This document shows, piece by piece, positions 1-9,156 of a DNA stretch of 64,000 bases; the stretch's first letter is position 1; the number at the start of each line of letters is the position of its first letter. The notes under the pieces are model-generated. The model saw only the letters and a list, made by a program, of their open reading frames with translations. It searched no databases and was not told the origin of the DNA. The position numbers and the translations under genes were made by a program. The DNA is from Ignavibacteriota bacterium (GTDB lineage: Bacteria > Bacteroidota > Ignavibacteria > Ignavibacteriales > Melioribacteraceae), in assembly GCA_002698995.1 (NCBI GenBank), contig PAAX01000013.1:53921-117920 (forward strand), given 5' to 3'.

Positions 1-258
1 TAATTTCTTGGTTTCTTCTGTTTCTTCGGGTGATTCTTCTACAACCTCAAATCCTGAAGGATCAATAACCGGATTTGCATTTGTACCTTTGTTCAATAAT
101 ATGTTTGCAGTAACAAAATAAACCACAATCAACTGAATTATGAAAAGGGGCAATCCAATTAAAAAGATTTTGGGATTGATCGCAGAAGAAGTTTTAGCTT
201 CCGGAAGACTTAATTTTTCGTCTACATTTTCGTTCATATTTTTTTCGTTTTTTGCCAT
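1..258 (-). CDS. fliL: Flagellar basal body protein FliL, N-terminal part (cut by window edge)
   Basis: The reverse strand reads open from an ATG at 258 to the window edge, giving 86 residues. A short charged N-terminus (about residues 1-31) is followed by one hydrophobic segment (about 32-54, starting KIFLIGLPLFIIQLIVVYF). An acidic, Glu/Thr-rich linker comes next, which is the usual FliL architecture: cytoplasmic tail, membrane anchor, periplasmic domain. FliL sits around the stator-rotor interface of the flagellar motor. The conserved periplasmic domain lies outside the window, so the call rests on topology and on its place directly after flgE, as in many fla operons. An alternative ATG lies at codon 8. 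No strong Shine-Dalgarno is visible before 258. Confidence 0.7.
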   Translation of the reverse strand, partial: MAKNEKNMNENVDEKLSLPEAKTSSAINPKIFLIGLPLFIIQLIVVYFVTANILLNKGTNANPVIDPSGFEVVEESPEETEETKKL

Positions 259-347
259 AACTATTAACTTTATTCAAATGATATACCATAAGAAAAAGTT
301 AATTTTGAACGAAATTGGGGGTTTTTAGGAGTGATTGTAAATATTAC

Positions 348-367
348 TGGCTAATATTGCACAGTTG
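348..367 (-). promoter_or_regulatory. Conserved 20-nt element upstream of fliL
   Basis: The plus strand reads TGGCTAATATTGCACAGTTG here. A near-identical 20-mer occurs at 30681-30700 (two differences) and a third at 13952-13971, all in intergenic DNA upstream of minus-strand flagellar or glycosylation genes. It is a candidate operator or activator site; no obvious sigma-54 core follows it at this copy. Confidence 0.4.
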
Positions 368-374
368 ACGAAAT

Positions 375-407
375 CTAAAGGGGGGAATTTCTTCCCCCCA
401 CCTTTAG
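375..407 (-). terminator. Terminator-like hairpin after flgE
   Basis: GGGGGGAA (380-387) pairs perfectly with TTCCCCCC (392-399) across a 4-nt loop. The outer CTAAAG/CTTTAG extends the stem with a small bulge. It lies 16 nt beyond the flgE stop. The following minus-strand sequence has only a weak T-tract (ATTTCG), so it may act as a partial terminator or 3'-end stabiliser between flgE and fliL. Confidence 0.5.
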
Positions 408-422
408 GAATTTATTTAGGAC

Positions 423-2063
423 TTATCTTACTAAGTTTGTTATTTCTTGAAGTAAATTGTCACTTGTTGTTACAACTCTCGCATTAGCTTGGAATCCTCT
501 TTGAGAAACTATCATTCTTGTAAATTCTTCAGAAAGATCTACGTTTGATTGTTCTAAGGCGCCAGATTGAATTGTTGTTCCTGTAGATTCGCCCGGTTCA
601 CCAATTAAAGGATTTCCAGAGTTAGCTGATACTGTGTACATATTTTCACCCACACTTGTTAATCCGTTTAAGTTAGGGAATGTAGCCATCATAATTTGAG
701 CTAATTGTTTTGATTGACCATTTGAGAAAACACCAACTATATATCCATATTGATCTATACTTAAATTTGATAAAGAAGCTGCAGCAGAACCATTTTGGCT
801 TAATGCTGAAAGTACAGAATCAGCAGAAGTTTGTGTAATTCCATCAAAGCCTGATCCAAAGTTTAAAGTTATATTTTCAGCTTGTGCGCCGCCTGTTGGT
901 GCAAAAGTAACTACCGGTGGATTCGGAGAGATTGAATCAACTGATCCATCAGAGTTAAATGATATTGTACCGGAGTTTTGACTTAAAGTACCGCTTGAGT
1001 TTGGAATATCTGCTGTCCAGTTCCAGTTATTTGATGAAGTTTTTGTAAACTTAACTGTTAATGTATGTGAATTACCTAATGAATCAAAAATTGATACTGT
1101 ACCTGTTACTATAGTTGCATCTCTGTTATCATCAACTGTAGAACTTACTGTAGTTGAATTACTTGTTTGTGTTATTTCTGTCATGTCAAAATTAAAATCA
1201 ATTCCTAAAGTCGGCTCCACAATATTGATAGCTGCGGCAGCTGCTCCGTTAACAGTTGCAACATCACCTGTTGTATTGTCAAAAACAACTGCTAAAGCTG
1301 TTGCACCGTTATCTGCTACAACGTTACCGTCTGCATCGGTTAATTCGTAAGTCATATCATATTCGTCGGCAGCGGTTTTTGTGTATGTTACACTTAATGT
1401 ATATTCATTTCCATTTGAATCATAAATAGTATTCGAATCAGTTACTGAATCGCCAACAGCAATTGCAGAATTGATATTTCCTGATTGCACATATTCTTCT
1501 GATCTAGTAATTGAAGCGGTACTATCCAAGTTTCCGCCCCATGTTGCATTAGTTGTTGCAACTGCAGGTAATCTTAAATTTGTATCTATTGAAATATCTT
1601 CTAAATTATTTCCGGGAGGTATAACACCTTCGCTGGTTGCTACTTTACCTTGAACAATAGCACCGTTTTGAGGATTAACTAATTTTCCGTCAGCATCAAA
1701 AACAAACGATCCGGCTCTTGAATAAAATCTTTCGCCGTTATTTTCAAGAATAAATAAACCGCTACCTTGTAAAGCTAAATCAGTAACAATACCTGTTCTT
1801 TCAAAAGTACCTTGATTCCAGTTTCTATCAACTGAATTCAATTTCATACCTAAACCTATTTGAAATGTATTTGTACCACCGGAAAGATCAGTTGGATTGT
1901 TGCCAAATCTTACAAACTGATTGAAAGTATCGCTGAAAGTAACTCTTGAACCTTTATAACCGATTGTATTAACGTTGGCGATGTTATTACCAATAACATC
2001 CATCATAGATTGGTGATTTCTTAAACCAGAAACGCCTGCGAATAGTGAATTAATAAGTGACAT
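423..2063 (-). CDS. flgE: Flagellar hook protein FlgE
   Basis: FlgE polymerises into the extracellular hook that joins rod and filament. The N-terminus carries the rod/hook signature (GVSGLRNHQSMMDVIGNNIANV at about 10-30, then NTIGYKGSR). The C-terminus carries the matching helix-forming segment (SNVDLSEEFTRMIVSQRGFQ near the end). At 546 residues it is longer than enteric FlgE (about 400). The extra length lies in the Ser/Thr/Asp-rich central surface domain (about 170-400). The start is well supported: AGGAGGT stands 3-9 nt upstream of the ATG. It follows flgD and the 125-aa hook-operon protein, but a 106-nt structured leader separates it from them, suggesting independent control. Confidence 0.95.
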   Translation of the reverse strand: MSLINSLFAGVSGLRNHQSMMDVIGNNIANVNTIGYKGSRVTFSDTFNQFVRFGNNPTDLSGGTNTFQIGLGMKLNSVDRNWNQGTFERTGIVTDLALQGSGLFILENNGERFYSRAGSFVFDADGKLVNPQNGAIVQGKVATSEGVIPPGNNLEDISIDTNLRLPAVATTNATWGGNLDSTASITRSEEYVQSGNINSAIAVGDSVTDSNTIYDSNGNEYTLSVTYTKTAADEYDMTYELTDADGNVVADNGATALAVVFDNTTGDVATVNGAAAAAINIVEPTLGIDFNFDMTEITQTSNSTTVSSTVDDNRDATIVTGTVSIFDSLGNSHTLTVKFTKTSSNNWNWTADIPNSSGTLSQNSGTISFNSDGSVDSISPNPPVVTFAPTGGAQAENITLNFGSGFDGITQTSADSVLSALSQNGSAAASLSNLSIDQYGYIVGVFSNGQSKQLAQIMMATFPNLNGLTSVGENMYTVSANSGNPLIGEPGESTGTTIQSGALEQSNVDLSEEFTRMIVSQRGFQANARVVTTSDNLLQEITNLVR

Positions 2064-2066
2064 ATG

Positions 2067-2150
2067 ACCTCCTAAAGGATTTTGTTATTTTATTTGATTC
2101 AGCGTCTGTCAGTCGGCTGAATCGGGGGCGTCCTTAAAAGGTCCCGCCCT
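2067..2150 (-). promoter_or_regulatory. Structured flgE leader with two tandem hairpins
   Basis: Two inverted repeats lie back to back in the 5' leader of flgE: GATTCAGC (2096-2103) with GCTGAATC (2116-2123), and GGGGGCG (2124-2130) with CCGCCCT (2144-2150). On the minus strand the GC-rich hairpin comes first, then the 8-bp hairpin, then about 22 nt of A/T-rich sequence and a strong AGGAGGT Shine-Dalgarno. Neither hairpin is followed by a T-run, so a terminator role is not favoured. GC content is strikingly above the surroundings. It matches no riboswitch I recognise. Confidence 0.45.
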
Positions 2151-2169
2151 AGTGTTAGTTAATTAAAAT

Positions 2170-2547
2170 TTATTGTGCAAAAACTACACTGTCTATATTT
2201 GTAAAAACATTATCGGTACTTTCTTCAATTGGTAAAGCCGTTACAACTGTTTTGTTTGGGATATTAACGATAAACGCTTTGTTATCCATCATTACCAAAG
2301 AATCTTTTGCTCCTTTTGCTTCAGCTCTGGATACTGCATCCTGCAGTCTGCTTAATTCAGTATCACTCATTTCAATATTTCTTGTTTCCAATCTTTTCAT
2401 TGCATGAGCTGAGAATTTAATTTTATCAAGTTCTTTCTTGAAAAGATCATCAAAGGTTGAACCTGTAGTTTGAGGTTTTTTAGCAACCTGCTGACTCTCT
2501 TTAACAATCGGAACAAAAGGAACACTTACCCCATTAATATGAGCCAT
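2170..2547 (-). CDS. Flagellar operon protein of the TIGR02530 type
   Basis: This is a 125-residue protein encoded between flgD and flgE. The part KIKFSAHAMKRLETRNIEMS (about 42-61) followed by an AVSRAEAKGAKDSLVMMDNKAFIV stretch fits the small family annotated only as 'flagellar operon protein' (TIGR02530/Flagellar_put), usually found next to flgD and flgE. It lacks a signal peptide and membrane segment and is probably cytosolic; the family role in hook assembly is unproven. The stop of flgD and this ATG are adjacent, so the two are translationally coupled. Confidence 0.8.
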   Translation of the reverse strand: MAHINGVSVPFVPIVKESQQVAKKPQTTGSTFDDLFKKELDKIKFSAHAMKRLETRNIEMSDTELSRLQDAVSRAEAKGAKDSLVMMDNKAFIVNIPNKTVVTALPIEESTDNVFTNIDSVVFAQ

Positions 2548-3237
2548 CTATCTTCCTCCGCTCGTAACTTGAACCGCGTTTAATATTTCGTAAACATCAG
2601 CTAAATTATATTCTATGTTGTTTATTACCAGCATTGTTCCATTCTCTGTAAACCTTAGTGAATCAATTAATCCTGTTCTGAATGCTTTTGTTACCATATC
2701 TTCATCATTTAATGTTTTTGCTTCTACTTCAAATCTGTAATTACCATTAGAAACTTTTTCACCATTATTATCGGTAAAATCCCAAGAAAGTTTATGGTCT
2801 CCTTCAGAAACAGGTAAATCATCAAAGGTTTTTACCAAAACACCGTTTTCATCATATATTTTAACTGTAACCGACCTGGCTTCAGACGGAAGATTATAGC
2901 CTAAACCGATTTCCTCCTGTCCGTTGTTAATTAAAGTTGTTCCTTCTAATTTTACTTCTTTGCCGATTAAAGCTGCAGTCATAGTATTGTTAACAGCCTG
3001 AGTTAACTGGTAATTTGCATTTATACTTTGCTCTAATGAATCACTCATATTACTTAATTGCTCAAGAGAACTGAATTGTGCGAGCTGTGCAGTAAACTCC
3101 GTTCCTTCCATAGGCGAAAGTGGATCTTGATTTTTCATCTGTTCAATCATAAGCTTTAAGAAATCATCTTTGCCTAACTCGCTTTTACCTTGAGTTGTAT
3201 TTGTACCATAAATATTGTTTTGAACTCCGTTTACCAT
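2548..3237 (-). CDS. flgD: Hook-capping protein FlgD
   Basis: FlgD forms the transient scaffold at the tip of the growing hook. The conserved N-terminal export/cap segment is plain (LGKDDFLKLMIEQMKNQDPL at about 21-40, followed by SPMEGTEFTAQLAQFSSLEQ). The C-terminal half has the FlgD tudor/Fn-III-like beta domain (EGDHKLSWDFTDNNGEKVSN, about 145-165). Length 229 is normal. It lies 9 nt after fliK and directly abuts the next gene, in standard hook-operon order. Confidence 0.95.
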   Translation of the reverse strand: MVNGVQNNIYGTNTTQGKSELGKDDFLKLMIEQMKNQDPLSPMEGTEFTAQLAQFSSLEQLSNMSDSLEQSINANYQLTQAVNNTMTAALIGKEVKLEGTTLINNGQEEIGLGYNLPSEARSVTVKIYDENGVLVKTFDDLPVSEGDHKLSWDFTDNNGEKVSNGNYRFEVEAKTLNDEDMVTKAFRTGLIDSLRFTENGTMLVINNIEYNLADVYEILNAVQVTSGGR

Positions 3238-3246
3238 TTTAATCTC

Positions 3247-6200
3247 CTATACAACATAATCGTATGTGTTATAGCCAAGTGATTTAACTTTAGATTCATC
3301 AGTAATTTCTATTTCTTCTTCTCTAAGTGAGTTTCCGTTACTTCTTTTTTTGCTTCCGCTGAACTGCTTTCCGCTTTTTACATCAGTATCACTTAAAGAT
3401 ATATTTACACCGCCAAGTTGAATACCGCTTCTTGACAACTGCGACTGTAATTCATTAAGGTTATTTTCTACGTGATGTTTAATTGCCGTAGATTCAACTT
3501 CAATTTTTGCTCTAAGTGTGTTTTCAACCATCTCCAGCTTTATCTTCATCTTACCCAGATTTTCCGGATCGACTTGAAGAACTAACGTATTCTTGTCCTG
3601 CTTTTGAATATGCTTTGCAACTTCTCTCATTATCTCGGCAGTTTTAACAATTCTTACGTTGTTGCTGTTAAATCTTGCTTGTTCGTTTCTAAACTCGTTA
3701 TTAACTTTTTTAGTAAAGTCCTCTTTACTATTTATTAATTCTTTTTCGAATCTTGATTCCGGTTTATCTCTTAATTCTGTTTTAACATCCTTGTGATCGT
3801 CAAGCTTATATTGATCATTTTTAGATAGATCTTCTTTTGTACTGCTTTGATTTCTTAGATTAGAATCAGAACTAGTTTTAGATTCCGCAGTTAATTCTTT
3901 TTCGTTAACCTGAGTCTTTTCAGATTTATTGTTATCATTTTTTGTCACAGATTCTTTTATAACAACAGTTTCCTTTTCAATCTTTTGTTCAGGTTTTGCA
4001 GCTGTTTCAAAATTGGTCTCTTTAACTTTCTCATTTAATTTATTTCTTTCGCTGCTCTTTAAGTCCGCACCTGGAGCCGGTTTTCTATCATCGTCAATTT
4101 TGCTTACTGATTCTTTAGAAGATTTATTTTCTGTATCATTTACTTTGTTTAACTGAACAGTTTCTGATTTTTCACTTTTCAGCGGTTTGCCATTTTCTTG
4201 TATAGTATTTTTATCAGTAGAATTGTTATAAACTGATTTTAGCTTTTCTTCATGTTTTACTTCTTGATTGCCACCCGGTTTTTCAAATGATGCAGTTTTG
4301 ATATCCCTTTCAATAACTGTATTAGGTTTATCTTCTTTTACTTGATCTGTACTAGTTTTTTTATCTACAATAATTTCCTTTTCAACAGCGACATGCTTCT
4401 CAGGTTTAACTTTGATTTCTTCTTTCTTTACAAGTTCATCCATTTTCGGATTTGCATTTAGAGATTCTTTATTCTCTGTTTTATTGGCGGCACCGTTATT
4501 CTTTTCCGAAATTATCTTTTCCATATTCTGTGATTTTGTATTAGGTTCAGTGGTTTTAACTTCCTCAATATTTTTTAGATTTGGATGCAATTCAACTTTT
4601 ATTTCTTTGGCTGAAGTCTGTTCAATTTTACCATCGATGATCTTTACTTCATTTTGCAAAGTTGGTTTTGTATCCGGTTTATCATTCTTTACTTCAGTTT
4701 GGTGTAATTCAATTTTACTTACCGGTGCTTTTACTTCAGTTTGATTCTTCTCTCTTCCAGTGTGTACTTCCGCACTCTCATTTATTTTATTATTGGTGTT
4801 ATCAACTTTAATTTCACTTTTTAACTGAACTGGTTTAACTTCAACATTATTTGTATTTTGTTTCGACTCAATACTTGAATTTAATTCAGCTTTTACATTC
4901 TTTACTTCACTTTGCAATGTGGGTTTTACATCTGCCTTCGAATTCTTTATCGTTTCATTTAGTTCAGTTACAGATTTTTTTACAGTAGAATTGGATAAGC
5001 TTTTTTTATCTGCAATTGCGCTGTTAGTCAATTCCTTCTTAACAATTTCCTTATCATTATTTGATTCTGATTTTATGTAATTAACATCTTTAACAATCTT
5101 TTTAACTTTGATACTGATCTGCTCACCTGAATTATTTTCTTTTGGTTTTTCAACTGTAGCATTTGGAACTGTGACTTTTATATCATCATTTTTAGTCGCT
5201 GCTAATTTAGAATCTTGCTGAACTGGTTCCTGTTTAATCAATTTAACCGGTTCATTATTCGCGGAAATTTTTACTTCACTGTTTTGATTATTTCTTTCGG
5301 TTGAATTTTGAACAGCCACTTTCTCTGCTTCATTGTTTGAAGAAAGAATATTTTTATCAGGATTGGTGCTTGTTTTTACTTCAGCAGCTTCAGTTTTGAT
5401 TTCACTTTTAGAATCTGAATTCACTTTATGGTTAGCAATTTTTTCCGGTTCTGAATTTACTGTATTAAGAATCGGAGTTTTTTTATTTAATTCAGTCTCT
5501 TCAATTTCAGTAGCAACTTTACTCTCTGATCCATTTGAAATATTGATTGAAGGTTGTCCGATAACATTTTTGGTAATGTTATCAGATTGATTTTCATTGC
5601 CATTTGTCGATTCAATCTTTACTTCAGAATTTACACTTTCCTTTGCCGGTACTGCAGTTTCAGTCTTAGGCATTATTTCTATTTTTTCTGATTTTTCTTC
5701 AATGTTATCTTTATTCTGAATTTTAGTTGTCGAATCAGAAAGGTTAAGTTCACTTGAAATCGATTTAATTATTTGTGAATCTGAGTTTGATTTTAAGTCA
5801 TTAATATTATTGTCAGCACTTTTTACTAGTGTAAGTTTAGCACTTTCATTACTTACTTTTTCAACCAGATCAATACTGATAATGTTTTCATTTAACAATG
5901 CAGCAGCATGTTGAGTTGTATTTTGAACAGCATTATTATTGGTAATCAAGGCTAAATTCAGCTGCTTACTGTTAGCAAATGAAGCAATATTCTTAGAAGC
6001 ATAAACTGGATTTTCATCTTCAATAAAACTTGATAATTCTTCTTTATTATTTATTACATTTATCTGTGCAACAACCAGATTGTTTTCATCCACTAATGCA
6101 AAATCTTTTTTATCTAGTTTTATCTTATCAACATTTTTTTGTAGAACATCTAAATCCGAATCAATCTTTTGTACAGATAATTTAATTGATTTGGTCTCAG

Positions 6201-6786
6201 ATTGATCAGTGCTCTTTTTAACAACTTCATTATCTTTATTTACCTTTGAAATAAGAAAAGACTGAATCCCTTTATCAGTACTAACAGAAACAATAAGAGG
6301 ATTGCCCGAATTTAATTCCTTAACAATCTTATTATTATTATCTGATGTTGTTTGATTATCATTTGGGGTTTCTATTTTCGCAACTTTTGTCTCAACATCG
6401 GTATTACTTTCACTTGATTCATTTTCATTAACAGATAATATCTTCTTTAATATACTAAGTAAATTCACTTGTGCCGAATCATTACTGCCATTTTGTTTAG
6501 TAATTTCATTTACATTTAGAGTAAGTTTTACTTCCTCTAAATTATCTTGTGATAATTGGGTTAAACTAATCTGATCATTTTGAAATATTGATTTTACATC
6601 CAAACTCGGTAATTCGTTTTGCTTTCCTTTAAGAAGTGTAGGGAAACCGCTTTCATTCTGTTCATGGTTTATAAATACATTTATAATATCTGAGAACAAA
6701 TAATTTGTACTTTTCAGCTTTGCCTGTTTAGCAAAAGTCAATCCTTCCTGCACATCTGTATTTATAAAAAGTGGACTGAAAACCAT
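3247..6786 (-). CDS. fliK: Hook-length control protein FliK, greatly enlarged
   Basis: FliK is the secreted ruler that measures hook length and switches the export gate to filament substrates. Only the C-terminal Flg_hook domain is conserved (about 1065-1130, with LVLQVDPENLGKMKIKLEMV and the LQSQLSRSGIQLGGVNISL region). The preceding 1000 residues are Lys/Glu/Asn/Ser-rich, with loosely repeated words such as EVKNVKAEL, ELHQTEVKN and KPTLQ(S/N)EVK. At 1179 residues it is two to three times the usual 400-500. Its stop overlaps no neighbour, while its start touches the ylxF stop. The low complexity produces several long antisense open frames that are not genes. Confidence 0.88.
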   Translation of the reverse strand: MVFSPLFINTDVQEGLTFAKQAKLKSTNYLFSDIINVFINHEQNESGFPTLLKGKQNELPSLDVKSIFQNDQISLTQLSQDNLEEVKLTLNVNEITKQNGSNDSAQVNLLSILKKILSVNENESSESNTDVETKVAKIETPNDNQTTSDNNNKIVKELNSGNPLIVSVSTDKGIQSFLISKVNKDNEVVKKSTDQSETKSIKLSVQKIDSDLDVLQKNVDKIKLDKKDFALVDENNLVVAQINVINNKEELSSFIEDENPVYASKNIASFANSKQLNLALITNNNAVQNTTQHAAALLNENIISIDLVEKVSNESAKLTLVKSADNNINDLKSNSDSQIIKSISSELNLSDSTTKIQNKDNIEEKSEKIEIMPKTETAVPAKESVNSEVKIESTNGNENQSDNITKNVIGQPSINISNGSESKVATEIEETELNKKTPILNTVNSEPEKIANHKVNSDSKSEIKTEAAEVKTSTNPDKNILSSNNEAEKVAVQNSTERNNQNSEVKISANNEPVKLIKQEPVQQDSKLAATKNDDIKVTVPNATVEKPKENNSGEQISIKVKKIVKDVNYIKSESNNDKEIVKKELTNSAIADKKSLSNSTVKKSVTELNETIKNSKADVKPTLQSEVKNVKAELNSSIESKQNTNNVEVKPVQLKSEIKVDNTNNKINESAEVHTGREKNQTEVKAPVSKIELHQTEVKNDKPDTKPTLQNEVKIIDGKIEQTSAKEIKVELHPNLKNIEEVKTTEPNTKSQNMEKIISEKNNGAANKTENKESLNANPKMDELVKKEEIKVKPEKHVAVEKEIIVDKKTSTDQVKEDKPNTVIERDIKTASFEKPGGNQEVKHEEKLKSVYNNSTDKNTIQENGKPLKSEKSETVQLNKVNDTENKSSKESVSKIDDDRKPAPGADLKSSERNKLNEKVKETNFETAAKPEQKIEKETVVIKESVTKNDNNKSEKTQVNEKELTAESKTSSDSNLRNQSSTKEDLSKNDQYKLDDHKDVKTELRDKPESRFEKELINSKEDFTKKVNNEFRNEQARFNSNNVRIVKTAEIMREVAKHIQKQDKNTLVLQVDPENLGKMKIKLEMVENTLRAKIEVESTAIKHHVENNLNELQSQLSRSGIQLGGVNISLSDTDVKSGKQFSGSKKRSNGNSLREEEIEITDESKVKSLGYNTYDYVV

Positions 6787-7382
6787 TATTGTTTACCTGT
6801 TAATTGAATGACTGTCTGAGGATCTAATTGAGTTAATATTTCTGCTGCTTTTTTCTTTTTCATAGAATAAATAATATCTCTTGCCACATTATCGGAATAT
6901 TCTGTAATAATTTTAGCTGCTTTTCGAGAATCCATTGCTTCAAATAATTTCACTGTACTTTTAATCCAGTCTTTATATACAGAATCCTGCTTTGCATTTA
7001 GGTTTGTTTCAAGAGTTTCTATTTTCTTTTCCTGGTTTTTTAAGTCATCTGCCATTTTAGAAAAATTAACTTTAGCATCAGCCAGACTCTCTTGCAGTGT
7101 AGGATCTTTTAGAACAACTTTGTAAACTGTATCTGTTTTAGTTGTTACATAAATTTTCTTTAAGCTGTCAATTACTTCTTGTTTAAACTCATTTTTAATA
7201 AAATCTTCAACCTGCGTATAATCTTTCTCAGCAAGTTTAATCGACCTCTCATTAACGGTTTTGGGTTTGCTGAAATCAAACTTGAAAATATTATTGAATT
7301 GTGTATTCAAGAAAATAAGCAAACCGGTTACACCCAGAAATGCCGTAGAAAAAACAATTATATAAACAATTTTATTTTTCAC
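6786..7382 (-). CDS. ylxF: YlxF/MotE-like flagellar protein (MgtE-N-like domain)
   Basis: A 198-residue protein with one N-terminal membrane helix (about 7-27), a coiled-coil stretch (about 95-135) and a C-terminal MgtE-N-like helical domain (MDSRKAAKIITEYSDNVA to KAAEILTQLDPQTVIQL, about 150-195). This is the architecture of YlxF/MotE proteins, which lie between fliJ and fliK in Bacillus-type operons exactly as here. MotE proteins are reported to chaperone or localise motor components; that role is by analogy. The start overlaps the fliJ region closely (1-nt gap) and the stop abuts fliK. Confidence 0.78.
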   Translation of the reverse strand: MKNKIVYIIVFSTAFLGVTGLLIFLNTQFNNIFKFDFSKPKTVNERSIKLAEKDYTQVEDFIKNEFKQEVIDSLKKIYVTTKTDTVYKVVLKDPTLQESLADAKVNFSKMADDLKNQEKKIETLETNLNAKQDSVYKDWIKSTVKLFEAMDSRKAAKIITEYSDNVARDIIYSMKKKKAAEILTQLDPQTVIQLTGKQ

Positions 7383-7383
7383 T

Positions 7384-7821
7384 TTAAGATTCCCTTACAA
7401 ACTTTTTTGCTGCTATTTCATCTATCTCTATCTGCTCAATTTTTTTCTGTTCATTTAGAAAATCCAAATAATGTTTCTCTTTCAACTTTTCAAACATTTT
7501 GGCTTCTTTGGTTCTTTGAGCTAATTCAGCAATTTTTTTTTCTTTTGATTTATTCAATTCAGTTATATGCTTTTGTAATGTTTCAATTTTTTTATCAATA
7601 AGTAATTCATAATTTTGAAGGTAATGAAGCATATTTACCTTCACTGTTCCGTTTGTTGTTAATTTTGCTTTGTGCAGTTTTATTGATACAAGTAAATTCT
7701 TAATTGCTTCATTAGTTTTAGTAATCTCAAGTTCAATTAAAGAAAGCTCTTTCTGAGTTTTCTTTTCCATTGTCTCTTTTATTTTCTTTATAGTTTCAAA
7801 TTTGTATTTGAACTTTGCCAT
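7384..7821 (-). CDS. fliJ: Flagellar export protein FliJ
   Basis: A 145-residue, almost wholly helical, charged coiled-coil protein (FKYKFETIKKIKETMEKKTQ at the N-terminus), the standard size and character of FliJ. FliJ is the central stalk of the export ATPase and links FliI to the FlhA gate. Identification rests on the N-terminal F-x-(L/F)-E-x-(I/L) pattern and on position directly after fliI (3-nt gap) and before ylxF. Confidence 0.85.
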   Translation of the reverse strand: MAKFKYKFETIKKIKETMEKKTQKELSLIELEITKTNEAIKNLLVSIKLHKAKLTTNGTVKVNMLHYLQNYELLIDKKIETLQKHITELNKSKEKKIAELAQRTKEAKMFEKLKEKHYLDFLNEQKKIEQIEIDEIAAKKFVRES

Positions 7822-7824
7822 TTA

Positions 7825-9156
7825 TCATACCAATGGTTTTTCAATTATTGAATTCAACTTACTTATCGAATCTTGAAACATTGCTTTTTCCGTCATATCC
7901 TGTTTTAGGAATGATCTAAGTTTAGAAATCTTTGAGAGTGCATGATCAATTTGAGGATTACTTCCTTTTACGTAAGCTCCAATATTTATAAGGTCTTCAG
8001 CTTCATTATACGTTGTTAATATTTCATTAAACTGTATTGCACGCATTCTATGATCTCTGTTAACAATATCGGGCATAACTCTACTTACGCTTTGTAAAGG
8101 ATCAATTGCCGGAAACTGCCCCTTATTTGCAATCTTTCGAGAAAGAACAATATGTCCATCTAAAATGGATCTTACTGCATCAGCAACCGGTTCGGTCATA
8201 TCATCACCGTCAACTAAAACAGTATAAAAACCGGTAATTGAACCACGGTCTGATGTACCGGCTCTTTCCAATAATTTTGGAAGAATTGCAAATACAGAGG
8301 GTGTATAACCTTTTGTTGTTGGAGGTTCGCCGACTGTCAAACCGACTTCACGCTGTGCCAATGCAAATCTTGTTACCGAATCCATCATCAAAACTACATC
8401 TTTCCCTTGATCTCTGAAATACTCGGCAATAGTGGTTCCAATGTAAGCGGCTTTAATTCTCATTAATGCCGGTTTATCGCTGGTTGCAACAATTACTACC
8501 GATCGCTTAAGTCCTTCTTCACCTAAATCTTTTTCAATAAATTCTCTAACTTCTCTACCTCTTTCACCAAGTAAAACTATAACGCTTACATCGGCATTTG
8601 TGTTTCTAGCAATCATACCAAGCATTACACTTTTACCAACTCCGCTTCCTGCAAAAATTCCTACGCGCTGTCCCCGTCCAACTGTAAGCAAACCATCAAT
8701 TGATCTTACCCCGGTTTGCAATGGAGTTTCAATTCTTCTTCTATTTAACGGATTAGGAGGATCGCGAAAAACAGTTTTGTTCGAAATATTTTGTATCGGT
8801 CCTTTGCCATCTATCGGTTCTCCCATTCCATCAATAACTCTTCCTAAAAGTTCGTCGCCAACTCCAATTGAAAAACTTCTTCCGGTAGCAATAATTTCGC
8901 ACGAAGGAGAAATGTTTTCAACATTTCCAATAGCGATTGATAATACTTTTCCTTCCTTAAATCCAACTACTTCGGTTCTGCAGACTTCAGTTCCATCTCT
9001 ATTAACAATTGTGCAGACTTCACCCAAAGAAACATTAGGTCCAATTGAAACAATTACCAATCCAATAACATCAGTTACTTTTCCATTTATTTTATATACA
9101 TCTGTAGATGTGATTATTGAAGAATATTTGTCAATATATTTTGCGGCTAATTCCAT
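7825..9156 (-). CDS. fliI: Flagellum-specific export ATPase FliI
   Basis: A 443-residue F1-beta-like ATPase that energises unfolding and export of flagellar subunits. The P-loop GIFAGSGVGKSVMLGM is at about 163-178, the Walker B region VVLMMDSVTRFALAQREVGL at about 248-268. The type III ATPase signature (GEPPTTKGYTPSVF) is present. The start overlaps the last bases of fliH (ATGGAATTAG across its stop), so translation is probably coupled. Confidence 0.97.
   Translation of the reverse strand: MELAAKYIDKYSSIITSTDVYKINGKVTDVIGLVIVSIGPNVSLGEVCTIVNRDGTEVCRTEVVGFKEGKVLSIAIGNVENISPSCEIIATGRSFSIGVGDELLGRVIDGMGEPIDGKGPIQNISNKTVFRDPPNPLNRRRIETPLQTGVRSIDGLLTVGRGQRVGIFAGSGVGKSVMLGMIARNTNADVSVIVLLGERGREVREFIEKDLGEEGLKRSVVIVATSDKPALMRIKAAYIGTTIAEYFRDQGKDVVLMMDSVTRFALAQREVGLTVGEPPTTKGYTPSVFAILPKLLERAGTSDRGSITGFYTVLVDGDDMTEPVADAVRSILDGHIVLSRKIANKGQFPAIDPLQSVSRVMPDIVNRDHRMRAIQFNEILTTYNEAEDLINIGAYVKGSNPQIDHALSKISKLRSFLKQDMTEKAMFQDSISKLNSIIEKPLV

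Noticed and set aside
140..328. Plus-strand frame of 62 aa at the left edge
   Set aside because: It is antisense to the partial fliL gene, whose membrane segment and context are convincing.
348..360. TGGCTAATATTGCA read as a plus-strand sigma-54 promoter
   Set aside because: GG and GC are 8 nt apart instead of 10, and no plus-strand gene follows. The element is kept as an operator candidate only.
2096..2150. flgE leader as a cyclic-di-GMP or preQ1 riboswitch
   Set aside because: The conserved core nucleotides of those classes are not present.
3929..5590. Several plus-strand frames opposite fliK (up to 110 aa)
   Set aside because: They mirror the low-complexity Lys/Glu repeats and have no ribosome-binding sites or domains.
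7179..7601. Plus-strand open frame of 140 aa opposite ylxF and fliJ
   Set aside because: Lies antisense to two well-supported flagellar genes and has a Phe/Leu-rich composition typical of shadows of Lys-rich coding sequence.
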